NCBI RefSeq assembly: GCF_004684775.1
Contig: NZ_SRIC01000040.1
Location: 1 to 43,064 of the forward strand
Source of the DNA: Streptomyces sp. MZ04
GTDB lineage: Bacteria; Actinomycetota; Actinomycetes; Streptomycetales; Streptomycetaceae
Direction: 5' to 3'
Length of the DNA: 43,064 nt
The number at the start of each line of letters is the position of its first letter. Positions within the stretch are counted from its first letter, which is position 1. A program made the position numbers and the translations under genes. Of the stretch, positions 42,701-43,064 are shown one piece after another. The notes under the pieces are model-generated. The model made no database searches and was not told the DNA's origin. It saw nothing but the letters and a program-made list of their open reading frames with translations.

Positions 42701-43064
42701 GCACCGGCGTTCGCCGTCATCGCCTTCACCTTGCACACGGTGCTCTCGGCGCGGGCCAGGAGACGGGAGTTCGCGCTGCTGAGGGCCTTGGGCGTACGGC
42801 GGGGACAGCTCGCCGCGTACCTGTGGACGGAGCAGCTGACGCTGGCCGGGGCGGCAGCGGTCCTGGGCACGGCTCTCGGAGCGGGGCTCGCCGCGCTGAT
42901 CATGCCGGTGGTGACGGTGGACGCGCAGGGCGACCCGGTCTTCCCCGGCCTGCTCACGGAGGTGCCGTGGGGCCGGGTCGGCCTGGCGGCGGCGGGCGTG
43001 ACGACGGTCATCTGTGCGGTGGTGAGCGGGGCGGCGCGGGTGGTGGCGCGGGTGGATCTGGGGC
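39743..43064 (+). CDS. FtsX-like ABC permease, cut at the contig end
   Basis: The frame opens at GTG 39743 (alternative GTG 39713) and runs without a stop to the window end, at least 1107 residues. The N-terminal TM is MVLGAAGLAVLLAATVLAALAAL. An outer domain follows with a (Gly-Ser-Ser)n linker (40196-40282). Then comes a first set of TM segments near 40740-41100 and 41230-41470, another outer domain, and the FtsX-type C-terminal helices from 42660 (LVLCLALAPAFAVIAFTLHTVL; RRREFALLRALGVRRGQLAAYLW). This is the two-FtsX-domain architecture of actinobacterial lipoprotein/peptide exporters. An in-frame TTA codon lies at 40190-40192. The ATP-binding partner would be beyond the window. Confidence 0.85.
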   Translation, partial: MSGRRVPAAVRSGRYHGMVLGAAGLAVLLAATVLAALAALTENAVEGGVRQRLAADREAVVEVAGRYRAAPVRRWDADVRAAVDRTYGDVPHRTRLALRAPAARNDELAVTEAAGRRREDATVSVVALEGARRHADLVAGRWPRGGSAGLSGSSGSSGSYGSSGSSGSSGSSGSSGSSGSGPEVMETVLTKAFAAELAVRTGDELRVSGAGGRPVRMRVVGLYATEGHGPALWAGLSSTFGTADSIALVPRGSFTARPALAKDAAALWLGVPDVRGLRLGDIDPLEERARQFGGSDASLSVLRGKGPAADLAVSAGLRRAVDRLTTPIAVARAGLYVPATLLAALAVAALVLTGRQLSEHRRPELALLAARGAGTRRLVVSAGVQWAATALPMGVAAPFIAGPLLRLLAGAGLLDGDVPDTAAITAGWVAAGLAVLVHGAAVLLPTARAVRDRRAVSRLRLRVGRFAGAQRVGADGALAAVAVLGWLQLRQYRSPVSGGSVDPVLVFAPVVMTTAAALLVLRLLPLLTRAIDPLARRGKGLVLPLGGWQIGRRAARHAGPALVVTLALAVAGLSSTALAILDRGDQDQAAFQVGADLRIEPGESVPSGARRVTYGALPGVTAVTPVVTTEGYVGQDAVAVTGVNTGRGPVPSLRGDLADRPLRELVAPLGKGIPSHGLAVARSEGRLPLRVGLSADGPGRAVPVRLTVFFEDDDGLVHSSAALLKEGGSKTLPLKVPVRSGGVRILQIDLSMVGETVRRTYRLRVDRVPGLTRAARWHDLRADAPDRYGAGCPGAEEPRGAVGEAPGPVLCADRTGEGSKETGVLLDAVLRGPDTRLKHPTWSVRLGTDSAKGRPAAPALADRALLDSGAVRVGDTVTVRRSTGGDARLKIVGRIAAVPGLARDRPRLLADSRAMTAQWVLSGALPGSESMWWAGAERGDATAAWEAVRDGPRLGTAVDVPHARVELAEDPLRRGARAGLVLCLALAPAFAVIAFTLHTVLSARARRREFALLRALGVRRGQLAAYLWTEQLTLAGAAAVLGTALGAGLAALIMPVVTVDAQGDPVFPGLLTEVPWGRVGLAAAGVTTVICAVVSGAARVVARVDLG
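40190..40192 (+). promoter_or_regulatory. In-frame TTA codon (bldA dependence)
   Basis: Counting codons from GTG 39743, the Leu before SGSSGSS is TTA. In Streptomyces the only tRNA reading TTA is the developmentally controlled bldA product, so translation of this permease probably rises late in growth or on morphological development. I saw no other in-frame TTA in the genes I translated by hand, though this was not an exhaustive count. Confidence 0.8.
40196..40282 (+). repeat. 9-bp coding minisatellite (GGCTCCTCT), Gly-Ser-Ser linker
   Basis: Nine full units plus two codons of GGC-TCC-TCT-like sequence encode GSS GSS GSY GSS GSS GSS GSS GSS GSS GS. The unit is lower in GC than the flanks and is in frame, so unit loss or gain keeps the frame and alters linker length in the extracytoplasmic domain. 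Confidence 0.95.

Overview
The window is chromosomal DNA from a Streptomyces or a close relative. The evidence is very high GC, strong G/C preference at third codon positions, many GTG starts, GTGA/ATGA/TGATG gene overlaps, and a syntenic block (sepH, hemH, inositol-phosphatase-like gene, cutRS, DUF4193, DUF3093, dut, DUF3710) that I recognise from Streptomyces chromosomes. Bases 1-29 are not biological: they match the Nextera transposase adapter with two mismatches, so this end is a contig end. The other end cuts an FtsX-like permease.

Core left part (30-3471): the 3' end of an ATP-grasp acyl-CoA synthetase/protein acetyltransferase, a DUF5998 protein overlapping a nucleotide pyrophosphatase/phosphodiesterase, and an intact thymidine kinase (tdk).

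Accessory island (3472-16510): this is the most unusual part. The 3' end of tdk recurs three more times, so the island is cut into modules that each end in a tdk tail. The copies are the full tdk (2821-3471), a 105-bp tail (6025-6129), a copy lacking its first 42 bp and hence its P-loop (10925-11533), and a 61-bp tail (16450-16510). Module 1 carries a VapBC toxin-antitoxin pair and a broken SWIM zinc-finger gene. Module 2 carries a methyltransferase/TetR divergent pair with two spaced palindromic operators, followed by decayed genes: an IS5-type transposase, a DoxX-like protein, a frameshifted endonuclease/exonuclease/phosphatase protein and fragments. Module 3 carries two overlapping paralogous membrane-anchored cysteine-rich proteins and a T4-like RNA-repair pair, RNA ligase plus polynucleotide kinase-phosphatase. 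No integrase is visible.

Right core part (16527-39632): on the minus strand are a GAPDH gene, a GlxA/AraC regulator and a two-domain VOC protein. A rhodanese follows, then a perfect 17-bp hairpin terminator, then sepH on the minus strand. Next come a TM protein with TTVLP repeats, an FAD sugar-lactone oxidase overlapping an MFS transporter, hemH with an inositol-phosphatase-like gene, a 57-aa coiled-coil protein, the cutRS two-component system, and the DUF4193/EcsC-like, DUF3093, thioesterase, dut and DUF3710 genes. After a terminator comes the Kdp potassium-uptake operon, kdpFABC. It is preceded by a 27-aa single-span peptide gene that overlaps kdpF, and by a 19-bp direct repeat. No kdpDE genes follow.

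The window ends in an FtsX-like permease (39743 onward). It has a (Gly-Ser-Ser)n linker encoded by a 9-bp minisatellite and an in-frame TTA codon, so its translation probably depends on the bldA tRNA.
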